This document shows positions 44,401 to 54,850 of a stretch of DNA of 64,000 bases, piece after piece. A model generated the notes under the pieces. It saw nothing but the letters and a program-made list of their open reading frames with translations. It made no database searches and was not told the origin of the DNA. The stretch spans positions 1 to 64,000 of the forward strand of contig JAJEKV010000421.1 of NCBI GenBank assembly GCA_021234155.1, in the 5' to 3' direction. This DNA is from Isoetes taiwanensis. Taxonomy: Eukaryota > Streptophyta > Lycopodiopsida > Isoetales > Isoetaceae. Position numbers and translations under genes: made by a program. How positions within the stretch are numbered: position 1 is the first letter of the stretch; each line of letters opens with the position of its first letter.

Positions 44401-45180
44401 ACAGATGAACATAGTCAGGCCGAAGTTCCACAGCCATAGAATCACTAAGAGCAAGTGCACTTGTCTTCTGGTGTCTGAATGCCATTGGATCATGTGGAGG
44501 GGCATCCACAGTAACAATAGTAATAGATATTGGAGCTACTGGATGAATCAGAAGAGTCGAACTGTTCTTGCGGCATGCAACCTTCTTTATACGAGGGGAG
44601 GACCATCCTTCTTCCAGAAGTTCTTACGAGCAATATCTTGAAGGCGAGAATGTTGGTCCTCATTAAAAGGGCTTGATGACATAACATGAGAGGCATATGC
44701 ACTAGAAGGAGGTGGTGATGCAGAAGCAGCTTGAGGGTATGACATAAGAGACGGTAATACTAGTGATTAACTGGTGCAGAAAGAGACACATCAGAAGATG
44801 ACACAACATGACGTACAGCTGAAGAAGATGCTATCTGACATGGTGTAGAAGCAATTGGGGAGGCAAATACAAAAGTCTGACTAGATCTATAAGTAGCAAA
44901 AGCTTCAACACTAGGAAATATCTTGGTAAGCTCTAATCTATTAAGCAAATGCAATTGGTATTTGAAGAAAAGAGAACCGCTCTTAATCACCACTGATTGA
45001 GGGATAGAGAGACCAGTGGGAAGGGGCGTGCAAATTCAAGGGCCATTAACAATAAAATGGGCAAGATGCATACCCAATCTATTTGCAATAGCAGTCATAA
45101 AATCGAGAATTTGCAATCGAACACATTAAAAGATGCATAATTAGGGAGACCCAATTGGGGTTCATGCCACACACGAGTGC
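44401..45180 (-). pseudogene. Unrecognised minus-strand coding-like segment
   Basis: Minus-strand pieces in shifting frames: about 45110-44990 (ILDFMTAIANRLGMHLAHFI, with stops near), 44993-44760 (VVIKSGSLFFKYQLHLLNRL, then a Ser-rich part) and about 44750-44590 (SYPQAASASPPPSSAYASHV, EDQHSRLQDIARKNFWKKDG). Looks like an intronless, decayed coding copy. No domain recognised. Confidence 0.3.
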
Positions 45181-45334
45181 AAGACTCCCCATGATAAACC
45201 TCCTAGGTTCACGTATTGTAGTAAGCTAGCTAGCTCAGTGATCTCAAGAGATTCCAAGCCCTTGGTATACTCTCCATGAAGACATCGTCTAAATGAAAGA
45301 CTCCAAGTATTTGGAGATTGTATATCCTCCATAA

Positions 45335-45480
45335 AGATCTCGTTTACATGGTTCGTGCTTACAATATAGTCTGATAGTAGTAGGGTGGGGCAATTTCATG
45401 CCCATAGAGATCTCGTTTACATGGTTCGTGCTTACAATATAGTCTGATAGTAGTAGGGTGGGGCAATTTCATGCCAATGG
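45335..45480. repeat. 73 bp tandem duplication
   Basis: Two almost identical units start AGATCTCGTTTACATGGTTC at 45335 and 45408. Near-identity implies a recent event. Confidence 0.92.
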
Positions 45481-46308
45481 AGGGCATCACGACCTTGGCT
45501 TCAACTTTGAATTTAGCAAACCCTAATTGTAGGTTCACCATTGGATCTTTGGTTGATTCTTGCTTCCTTTGTTTAGCTCATAGTTTCAAAGAGATCCATA
45601 ATGTCTTATATAACTCACAAGTTTCGTGGCACTGCCACTTTAGTTGTGCCACATGGACTTACTAAATGTGCTTTCTTTAGAACAACCCCTAAACTTATTG
45701 TGTTTAGATACCTTGCCCAAAAATTCATGGTAAGTGGATTATCAAGGCAAGCATGGTTCTCAAGGCAGTTATAGGGTTACAGAATCAAAGGGTCATGCAT
45801 CTATTGATAAGTTTTTCTTTTGGATAATTCTTGACCTGGGTTGTTTACCCTTCTTTTTGTGCATTTTATTTCTCTCTACTTTTAAAGCCAATCTATTTAA
45901 TCTTGTTATTAATTAGTTGGTACTCATTGCATTCTGCTTTGAGCAGCGAAAGTTGCTAATAGAGAATCTAGTCTTTTATGTCTTTAATAGTTGCTGTTTT
46001 ATGGATTGCCTCCATTAGGGAGCAATTTGTTATTGAGAGAGTGGGTTTTAAGCATGATTAGATATCTTATGCTTATGGCTTCAATTTTTTTTTCATGTTC
46101 ACACATTCTATTCATGTGCCATAAAAAGTCACAAACAGGTGGATCTTAGCCATTAAACAAAAAATCCTTAAGATATTAGTCGTTGAAAATAATCATTGAC
46201 ATAACAAATACTCCAGGAGGAGAGGAAGCATACGAAAACTTTCAATGACCGTGTCCATGATTTGCATGCAATAGGACCTTGCAATTATGAATATCTAGCA
46301 TTATAACA
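45481..46308. other. Intergenic, no gene seen
   Basis: No supported coding region or recognised repeat. Confidence 0.3.
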
Positions 46309-46440
46309 GGGGTTTTTTTTGTGTTTTTGTACGCTTTTTACTAAGGTTTTTCTATGATTTGGTGGCCGTATTCATCTATGTGTACTAAACAGTATTTATA
46401 GAGTGCACCGTTTCTTGGCCACTAATCTTTTATGAGAGGC
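46309..46440. repeat. Partial third copy of the 9976/12719 repeat
   Basis: TTTGTGTTTTTGTACGCTTTTTACTAAGG and the following ATGATTTGGTGG...GAGTGCACC match the first ~130 bp of the direct repeats near 10 and 12.7 kb. The minisatellite part is absent. Confidence 0.7.
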
Positions 46441-46789
46441 AAAATCCTACGGTCGTGATTAAATTTCTCTATATTTGCTGAGGGTGGACCATATTGTTTT
46501 TTGTATTAATTTTTTTTTAAAGGGCTAAAAAAAGACATGCAACCATCGAGTTTAGGGTCTCTAAAAATTGTGTTTTCTGCTTTGCCGGTGGTTCATGCCA
46601 GACATAGTTTACTGGGCAAGGCTTATGTGGTGTGGTTTTTCCAATCAAATCTTTGATGCTGAATACATCTATGAATTGCTGAATTCCATGGTGAACAGAA
46701 ATGTCGCCATGAAGAAGAACGTGGAATGGAACTAGGGTAATCGGCTTTTTTAAACAGTAATGATGGGGCTGATGATCGGATCTAGCAAC

Positions 46790-47530
46790 AGGCGGGCTGA
46801 AGTCATGCTTGCAACGGCTCCTATACCATGTTCTTCCTCAAGTAGTAACAACACGCTTGTTCAGTTTATGCTTTATATGTCCAACTCAGTTCTTTATATT
46901 GGAATTGGATTAGGGCTATGGCTAGATAATGATATGCTATGAGAAAAAGCTCCTCCTTGCAGATGCTACGCTCTGATAACACCTGTCTCAATGCTAGACC
47001 TTCAATGCTATTTCCTATATTGGCACTTGCAATTGTTGGCAGAGAACTCATGCATCTCATTCTTCCTTCAGGTAAAAAGAGGCTTGTGCATCTATTGGTC
47101 CTTACCGGTTTATGGTTTGTAGGCCCAAGCTGGATTCTTTGTATTGAAATTGGATCAGAGCTATGACAAGGTGATGATATCCCATTACAAAAGCTCCATT
47201 TCACAGATGCTCTGCTCTGCCAAGACTGCTTCAAGTGCTAGATCTTGAAGGCTATATTATATCATTGGCATTAGTAACTGCTTGTATGGAGCTCTCACAC
47301 CTCATCTTGACTTTAGGTAACAACGCACTTGTTCATATGTCTTCACACCTATAGTTCCGCATTTATACTTTCTTGACCCAAGCTGGTTTCTTTGTATTTG
47401 AATTGGATCAAAGCTATAGCTCCTTCTTGCAGATGCTTTGCACTAAGACTTGTTTCTACGCTTGATCTTAAGGCTCCTATGTTTTATTGACATCTGCAAC
47501 CGCTTGCAGGAAACTCCGCTAAACAATGGA
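46790..47530. repeat. Diverged tandem repeat, about 245 bp unit, three copies
   Basis: The order TTTGTATT-GAATTGGATCA-GAGCTATG ... AGCTCCTYCTTGCAGATGCT ... CTAGATCTT-AAGGCT ... GCAACTGCTTG ... TTCAGGTAA is repeated with starts near 46895, 47138 and 47390. Short frames across it are shadows. Confidence 0.7.
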
Positions 47531-48240
47531 CCATGAAATAATTTGCCATATTTGAACACAACTACTATTGGCAGTGATGGTGGCAAGCTGTAGACAACTT
47601 ACTCTTGGCAGTGATGGTGGCTACTAAAAGGCCATAGTTGCACTGTGCATGGGCCAATCTTGCAATGGTCTTATAGATTAGTGGAAAATATATAAGGAAG
47701 TTCACTTTAGTCCTCTTGGACTATGCTGAGAGCTTTAAAAGTGCTCGGATCTTGGGCAGATTTGAGAGCGGTTTTTGTATGTTTAAATTTTGCTGTGTCA
47801 ATTCATTTTTTCTTTCCTTGTATTTACTTAATCTACTTACAGATGCCATTTTGGAGCATACATTCTGAGCATCAAGGCTTCAGGACATGTATTTCTGTTA
47901 CACAATGCTTTTGTATCTTAAAATGCTTTTTTGGATATAAAGTTGAAAAAGGAGCCCTTATCTTTGGATATCAAGTTGCAATGACCATCGAACTTATCTT
48001 CATATGCTTACTTCATCAGACCTTCTTCGGTCATATTATGATTGTGAATTATCTCACACGGTGATACTGGATTGTATTTATTTACCAATTTCTCAAACAT
48101 AAACTTGGGTATACTTGGGTATACTATAAGGGAATGAAGTGAAGGTGATTTACGAATTTGTCTCTTTATTTCTTTACAATCCTTGGTCCATATATAGATA
48201 TTAGGCTAATGGCTAAGGCATCTTACTTTGCCCTCAATTT
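47531..48240. other. Intergenic, no gene seen
   Basis: A short duplication ACTCTTGGCAGTGATGGTGGC/ACTATTGGCAGTGATGGTGGC at 47565-47625. Otherwise featureless. Confidence 0.3.
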
Positions 48241-48621
48241 TTACCTATGTTTGCATTTATCCATATCATTACAAACGAGAATATTATCATCAACATAGAG
48301 TGCAATGAAAATGAATGACTTGCCATGATGCCTATTATAAAGATTAGGATCTGCATGAGATGATCGAAAACCAATGGAACAAAGAAAAGCATCCATTTTC
48401 TCATACCATTTCCTTGAAGCTTGTTTTAGCCCATAAAGGGAACGATTCAACTTACAAACCATTTCCTCCTTTCCTGGAAGTGCAAAACCTTTGGGCTGAT
48501 CCATGTAAATCTCTTCTGCGATATCTCCGTTAAGAAAAGCAGCCTTTACATCCATCTGATAAACTTCCAAGTCAAATTGCACTGCAAATGCTAACAATGC
48601 ACGAACAGTTGTTAAACGCAC
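48241..48621 (-). pseudogene. Copia reverse transcriptase fragment
   Basis: Contains VYQMDVKAAFLNGDIAEEIY, DQPKGFALPGKEE, LNRSLYGLKQASRKWYEKM and ALYVDDNILVC, the standard copia reverse-transcriptase blocks including the catalytic YVDD. The domain stops about 10 residues later where the copia sequence ends, so the rest of the reverse transcriptase and RNase H are lost. Confidence 0.92.
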
Positions 48622-48732
48622 AACTGGAGAAAAGGTTTCTTCATAATCAACACCTTCAATTTGTGAGTACCCTATTTGGCTACCAATCGAGCTTTAAACT
48701 TATCAAAAGTTCTATCAACCAACATTTTTGTC

Positions 48733-49542
48733 TTAAAAACCCATTTTAAAAACCCATTTACACTTGATTGCTCTTCTCCCAAAAGGTAATTCAGTTATAG
48801 TCCAAGTACCTTTAGAAAGCAAAGAATTATATTCATCCTGCATTGCAATTTTCCACATCTCATGATTTGGTGAAGAGATAGCTTGCTCATATGTAACAGG
48901 ATCATGAGAAACAGCCAAGGCATGATAATCAAGAATCTTCTGAGTAGGAACCCAAGTTCGAGTTGTGCGCCTTAGACTATTTTCTGGATTAGGCTCAATA
49001 TTATCTGGAACGACTTCATCAACAAAATTGTCAAGAGCATCAACGTCAGCAAAATCATCAACATTGGCATGGGGTGCTTCTACATTCTCACTTCCGTTAG
49101 CAACATGCAAAACTGGAGTATGAGCATCAGGAGTTATACCAGTAAAATCATCATCTGGAAAAACAGTTAGAATACTATCTGAATCATTTACTGAGTTTGC
49201 ATCTCCACCCATTGCAGATTCATCAAAGATAGCACTATGACTAATGGACACCTTACATGTCTCAGGGTCAAAGAACCTGTAAGCCTTTGATTCTGCAGAA
49301 TATCCAATAAAAATAACCTTTCGACCTCTAGGGTCAAGTTTCTTGCGATCTTTATGAGAAACAAGTATATAAGCAATACATCCAAAGATTCGCAAATGAG
49401 AAACTGATGGTTTTATACCTATCCAAGCCTCAACAGGAGTAATAGATTTTAGTGCAGATGTAGTGAGATGATTTTGAATGTAAACAACAGTAAGAACAGC
49501 TTCAGCCCAAAACTGCACTGACAAATTTGCATGAATCAGCAT
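48733..49542 (-). pseudogene. Copia integrase C-terminal region and linker
   Basis: Begins MLIHANLSVQFWAEAVLTV and includes LRIFGCIAYILVSHKDRKKL, KVIFIGYSAESKAYRFFDP (GKGY-like part of the integrase), an acidic linker and SSPNHEMWKIAMQDEYNSLL leading into the reverse transcriptase. The catalytic integrase core lies upstream in another frame. Confidence 0.9.
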
Positions 49543-49982
49543 AGATCTTACGGAATTTAAAACATTGCGGTTCTTTCGTTCAGAAACACCATTTTGCTGT
49601 GGCGTCTCTGGTACAGTAAACTCATGTTGAATCCCATGTTCTGTGCAAAATGCCTGAAAACTTTGGATTTATACTCACCACCATTGTCAGTGCGTAAAAT
49701 CTTAAGAGGAAGGCCAATTTGAGTTTCAACAAGTTTGTAAAAAACTTTAAAAATATCAAATACATCTGAAATTCTTTTTCAATAAATAGACAAAAGTATA
49801 TCGTGTGTAATCATCAATGAACAACAGAAAATAAGAAGAACCTATGAACTTGGTTTGATTCCAGGAGCAAAGTTCGCGGCACTACTTCGACTAGATATGC
49901 TTCATACTAAAGCAATTTTGATTCTACTAATAGCAGTCCAAAAAAAGTTACCTTCTGAGCAGTCCATAAATCCTCTTTGAAT

Positions 49983-50640
49983 CTTTTTTTTTTTTTTTTT
50001 TTTTTTTTTTGAAGAAGGTATAATTTATATCCACAACTCCAAAAAGTTATTATAAGACTATAAAGAAATATTAGATGAGACGGAGATAAGATCCCCAAAT
50101 CTCATCTTTATCATCATCGGATAGTCTGGACATCATGTAATGATCACATAATCTATTCTTCATCTCGCAAAGTAGTTGATTGGAAGTAGGGAGAATGTTT
50201 CTAAATACTATCAAACGGGCAATGCTCTCGCAATATGAAACACTAGTTTCTTGAGTCTCGGCCAACGTCTAAGCAGTGAACCAAGAAGAATTTGTTGATT
50301 GTTGAGATGCGACTGAAAGCGACCCTGAATCCATGCCATGTGGTGTGAATATTTCCATACAAGACAAATCATTGCTCAATAGTCTCAGGCAACTTGCATA
50401 CATGGCAGAGTGTGCTTACTCATGGCTTAAATGAATGAATGAACCTTTACATTTACCCTCATTGAGTGATGAGCAATCTGCTAGAGAAGCATCGAGTGCT
50501 TTGAAATGATATTTTTATCCAAGATGCAGTTCCATACACAATGGAGATGTTCCTCTTGTACCATCAATGCCTAATGCGAAGATAGGCTAGGGAGGAGCAG
50601 ATGCCAAGAATTGGTAGCATTGATTAACGTAATCCTACAT
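49983..50640 (-). mobile_element. 3' end of a second LINE
   Basis: A 30 bp T run at about 49983-50012 (poly-A tail on the minus strand) preceded in the minus direction by a decayed frame with STLCHVCKLPETIEQ and further zf-RVT-like spacing, then the 3' untranslated region. It abuts the copia remnant. Strongly 5'-truncated. Confidence 0.6.
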
Positions 50641-52590
50641 AATCAAAATATTCTTATTAGTTTTCTAGATTCGTTCCTATTCATGGTTAGGTACAAGAGG
50701 GATGTTGTCTGCAGATTTCTTATATGTGGAAGTCTAGGCCGCAAGAGTAAAAACACCAGCATCCTGCCATCTCTTTAAAGAATATATTATTCAGCATGTT
50801 ATCAACGCAATTGAAAAGCAAAAGCTGCTTAAAACTAAAATAATGTTGGGTTTGGCTTGAATATATAGTTGTCTTCTGGTAAAGATAGTCCAGGCAATAA
50901 TTCTGAGGCAAAAGATAGTCAAATGGAGGGCGGATAAGATCTGATTATAGTTAATCTTCTCTTAGATGTGACGTGTTGTTTATACCTTTCCATTTTATTT
51001 AGGGATTGTCTTTTTTGTAACTATTCCATATGGTAGAGTAGGTTGGTTTATATTGTAGGTCTAGTCTGATGGATATTTCAAGGATATTTCGTCTGGATAA
51101 ACATTATTTCAATGGCAATAGTGTCATTAGTTCATATTTTTTAAATTTAAAGTGCGTCAGTCATGTGGTAAGATATATTGGCATCGGAAGGTCTTGAATT
51201 CGATTCTCTCCATGGTCTAGCAATTCCAAGTGATTGAACAATTTGGTTCGGCTAAGGTGCCATCAGAATTTGAAAAGGCTGAGAAGTAAGGCAATTAGAC
51301 GTGAAACAGAGATGTCATAAACTTTTTCATCCTTGCATTCTAAGAATCAGTGGGACCAACCGATAATAGTGAACGGTGTTACCGTTTTTCCAATTTAGAA
51401 CAACAAAAGAATTGACGGGCAGAGCTAAGTACATGTTTGCCGAAAGAGGGCTAGGAATTGATGCAAAAATTGTAGAGATATATGACACAATTTATTCATG
51501 AATGGGCTTAGATTGAAGCAAAACTCTAGTTCATCAGATCAAGTGGAGCATCACACAATGACGCGACCACCATGCCCTGGCATCAAGAAGAAAGAAATAT
51601 ATAAGGAGGAAAATAAAAAATAATCCAAAACACAGGTTATCCATACTTCAGCAGATGCATACCTACACCTAGAGCATGAAATCATAAAATTACCAACATA
51701 TGACAGCCCACTGTTCCATTCATTCATCAATTGAAAAATTAAACAGACCGATCTCTGATACAATAAATGCAGGGATAGAACTCTTGAACCTTGTGGCAAG
51801 TAGTTCATGCATGCATCTACCCATTTTATATTATGCTGTAAGGTTCCCAAAATGTATTTGGAGTATCGTGTACCCTATAATTTCGTGTGGTTTTGGAGCA
51901 GTATTCATATATACCTATATGTATAAATCCTATACTGGAATATGGAGTTCGAGTCTAGGAGACTGTCCGAGGGTTTGGAAGGGCGATCCTTTGGAATGCA
52001 TGAGGAGGCGATGAGTTGGCGCAGATGCCGATTCCACATGGCGGTATGGTTGCAGCACGTAGAAGGTGTGGCGAGGTGGTCGGCATGGTGGAGGGTTAAA
52101 GGCATAGGGCGGTTCCAGATATGGCATAGCGTAGAGGTTTTTGTAGTCTGTTGTTTGAAGCTGTGTTGCTAGTATTTGCAAGAGCTTGGATTTGGTGGTG
52201 GCACTTGTCGATCAATAGGTATGCTGAAGAGGCAGGCTAGGAAGGGGAAAGGTAGGCTTGGTGTGAATTTGTATGCTGGCAGCATAGATGAGCTGTTGGA
52301 CCTTGGTGGGAAGGGTAGGGGGTAGTGCAAGGGGGCGAGGGAGGGTGGGAAGGTTGTGGAGGAAGGTAGCGGTCTATTTGATGTCAGTGTCATTCTGGGA
52401 TATGCAGGAATGGATACTTGATGTAAGTCCGATCTTCATTCTTTGGGCAAATGGCATTGGAAAGAGGTTGATGATTGGACCTTACGCATTGCCAAAGCGG
52501 TCTTCGGGATGGTCATTAAGACTCGGGGCAAGTGAACTTTCTTTGCAATAAAGAAGTACCTTTGGTTGGGATGTTCAAAAGCCAGCGGGT
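50641..52590. other. Intergenic, no recognised gene
   Basis: No supported coding region. The part 51950-52400 is G-rich on the plus strand (GGTAGG, GGGTGGG) and might be the 5' part of the unknown gene that follows. Confidence 0.3.
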
Positions 52591-53233
52591 GTGTTGTTGA
52601 TCTGTAAGGCCCTGAAAAACACGAAGCTTCATTTGCCGAGAAATTCGATGAACTCTTGTCTCAAGGACTACGGAAAAGTCCACTACAAGGTCTGTCTCCA
52701 TAATGTGAGTGAGAAGCAGATAGAGATAGACAAAGATCTTTATCTGAGGTATGGTGCAAGAGATTTGAAGAACCTTGTTGTATTGGACAACAAGAATGTG
52801 TTGCACAGGGCTGCCCATTATGTCAATTACCATGGTAGAAAACAAGTGTCTGCTAGTTTGGTTTACACTATGTGTCGCATGTTGGGGACGAGGAAATTTG
52901 TGATGTCCAATCAATGGATCTTGCCCACGAACACGACCTTCATATTTGAGAACATAGTGAAGGCAGCGTGGAGGATGATGCTCAATTCTGAGGATGCAAT
53001 ACCTAGTGATGTGAGATGCGTGCTGTTTGGTGTTCCTGCTGAAATGCAGCTAGTGGAGGCGGGTTGGGAAGGCAAGGAAGCGTTATTGGGATGATGCAAG
53101 TAGCGAGGGTGATGATGATGCCCATTTTGTTGACGTGTATGATGAAGAGTACAGGCCTGAGGCGGAGGGAGAGGGCATGGGAGCTGACTTTATTCCTTTG
53201 AATCTGATTGATTACACCATGGCAGTGGGCTAG
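52591..53233 (+). CDS. Unrecognised protein U1, probable frame break
   Basis: The frame 52591-53094 reads NSMNSCLKDYGKVHYKVCLH, DLYLRYGARDLKNLVVLDN, AAHYVNYHGRKQVSASLVYT, SNQWILPTNTTFIFENIVKA and DAIPSDVRCVLFGVPAEMQL. One base over, from about 53068, it continues KARKRYWDDASSEGDDDAHF, DVYDEEYRPEAEGEGMGADF and LNLIDYTMAVG then stop at about 53233. Together a ~210-residue protein with an acidic tail; the start is uncertain and may lie in an upstream exon. No domain recognised. A single-base indel near 53070 is likely, as in ERECTA and NUP62. Confidence 0.4.
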
Positions 53234-53377
53234 TGTTGAGTTGTTGATGTGTTGTTTGTTTTTCCTTGCATGTGATGTTATCTTCAAATGAATGTGGACG
53301 TTTTATTTTGTTTCTTTGCAAATGTTGTATATTTGAGCACTATATGTTGTGGTAGTTTAATGTAGTTCATAGTATAC

Positions 53378-53854
53378 ATGTCCTTTGATGATGCAGGTAT
53401 GCCAGGCATAGAATGTAATGTCCATGCTGCAAGTGTAGAGGGTAATGGTCATGATGTTGTAACACCTGAAGTAGTAGAGATAAGTGATAGTAGCAATGAC
53501 AGCATTGTGACTGACCCTTTGTCTCATCCAGGCCCTCTACCCCCTGTGCACATTGATTTCCCACGACCTTCTATTTTGCCAACTTTCTTTCCTGGGCAGC
53601 CGCATATCCTTCCAAATGATGTCCCATATGGGCCTCCGCCTCGTCCTCATATTCCTCAATTACCCGTTGTTGTAAATATAGTAGCAAACGGGCTGCCACA
53701 TCCTATAGTTGCTGGTGGAGAGAATGAGCATGTGCATGTGGCAGCAGAAATGCTTGAGAATGTTATGGGAATTAACACAATAGCTGAGAGTGTTACCGCT
53801 GCAGTTAGAGTTCTGAGAATCCAGTTGGGCATGTTATTTAATGCATTGGAATAG
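53378..53854 (+). CDS. Unrecognised protein U2 (158 aa)
   Basis: Follows U1 by about 145 bp on the same strand. Reads TPEVVEISDSSNDSIVTDP, a proline-rich centre (HPGPLPPVHIDFPRPSILP, VPYGPPPRPHIPQLP) and a C-terminal helix-like part AAEMLENVMGINTIAESVTA and VRVLRIQLGMLFNALE. The VEISDSSND stretch looks like a SUMO-interacting or acidic linker motif, but this is weak. The start ATG is not supported by an obvious leader; it may be a 3' exon of the U1 gene. Confidence 0.35.
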   Translation: MSFDDAGMPGIECNVHAASVEGNGHDVVTPEVVEISDSSNDSIVTDPLSHPGPLPPVHIDFPRPSILPTFFPGQPHILPNDVPYGPPPRPHIPQLPVVVNIVANGLPHPIVAGGENEHVHVAAEMLENVMGINTIAESVTAAVRVLRIQLGMLFNALE

Positions 53855-54093
53855 TGCATAGGAGTGATGGATTGGGAGGAGAGGTGGGCGCTTAGAGCCC
53901 ATTTGAACTTGGCAAGAGGAATCCTCATACGGGACCTTTGCAGGATCGATGGGTTGCGTATATCTAGTTTAGGCACTTGCATTACATGCATGTCATAGTG
54001 TGTTTGAGCATCTGAGTTCTGCATCCAAATAGAAATAGAGAATGAATTGCAAATAGAAAACTTGAAAAAAAAAATTTGACTGCCCTCTTTCTG

Positions 54094-54165
54094 CATGAGT
54101 GTCAGCATGGTAGAGCACCAAGGCGACCGGCTTCGTGAAGGGGTTCAAATCCCCGTGCCCCAGTC
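54094..54165 (+). pseudogene. tRNA-like sequence
   Basis: GTCAGCATGGTAGAGCACC resembles a tRNA D arm and GGGGTTCAAATCCCC is a clean T arm with B box, 33 bp apart, followed by GTGCCCCA. No 5' acceptor strand pairs with the 3' end and no anticodon arm folds, so it is not a functional tRNA gene. A tRNA fragment or a SINE head are both possible. Confidence 0.35.
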
Positions 54166-54359
54166 TGTTTTGGTTGTGTAGGTTATGTAGGCACTGTGAG
54201 GCGGTGGTTGCATGCCACAACATGTAGGCTCCTGATAAGGCAACACTGTTTAAGGTGATGCACATGTGAAGGGGTCAGATTCCTCTTCTTTCTGGCTTCC
54301 TAGTTGCATTTCATTTCTGTTTGTAGACTGGAGGTTGTATTCTTACCTGCTCCTTAATT

Positions 54360-54850
54360 TGCTGTTGTTAATTCATTGTAGGTTCGTCTTAGCATTGGGA
54401 TTGAAATGTGGGAAGCCCTGCTTCAAGTGCAACAGAAGCCAGGTTCGTGCTTATTGGGATCGACCTTCTGATATTACATGCACGTGGATATGTTACAGGT
54501 AGCCACAAGCTACATTGCATGTCATTATATCCTGTAAATTAAGTGTGAATATATTAGGGGTTGTTTGCTGGTTGTTATTGCATTTGAAACAGGTGAGAAG
54601 CTACGTCCTTCCACATGGACTCCAATTACTCCAGCAGATTTGTAGCTTGCAAAAGGCAATAAGTTTTATTCGCTTGTTGGGTTGGATTGAATACAGTTGC
54701 AGGTTCTTGTTAGCATGTGATGTATATGTTCAATTGCCACCAAACTTAATGTCAGGCAAATCAGACATTTGAAACAGTTGGAAAGCGAGGCCCTTGCACA
54801 TGGATTGGAATTATTGCAGCAAATTCGAAGCTTGCAGAAGGTGATAACTT
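54360..54850 (+). other. Repeated exon-like segments
   Basis: Two segments, about 54590-54655 and 54775-54838, translate to QVRSYVLPHGLQLLQQICSL and QLESEALAHGLELLQQIRSL, clearly related. A third weaker relative (about 54381-54440) reads EMWEALLQVQQKP. They may be tandem-duplicated exons of a decayed gene; no family recognised. Confidence 0.35.

Larger units (their letters stand above)
48241..49900 (-). mobile_element. Ty1/copia retrotransposon remnant, truncated at both ends
   Basis: Minus-strand pol fragment. Reading from about 49800 down: RTDNGGEYKS and a frame-broken NGVSERKNR (integrase core), 49542-48733 integrase C-terminal part and linker, 48621-48241 reverse transcriptase to just past YVDD. 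Gag, protease, RNase H and both LTRs are absent. There is a frame break at about 49545 and another between 48733 and 48621. Confidence 0.9.

Noticed and set aside
54094-54165. Functional tRNA gene
   Set aside because: T arm is clean, but there is no matching acceptor 5' strand and no foldable anticodon arm.
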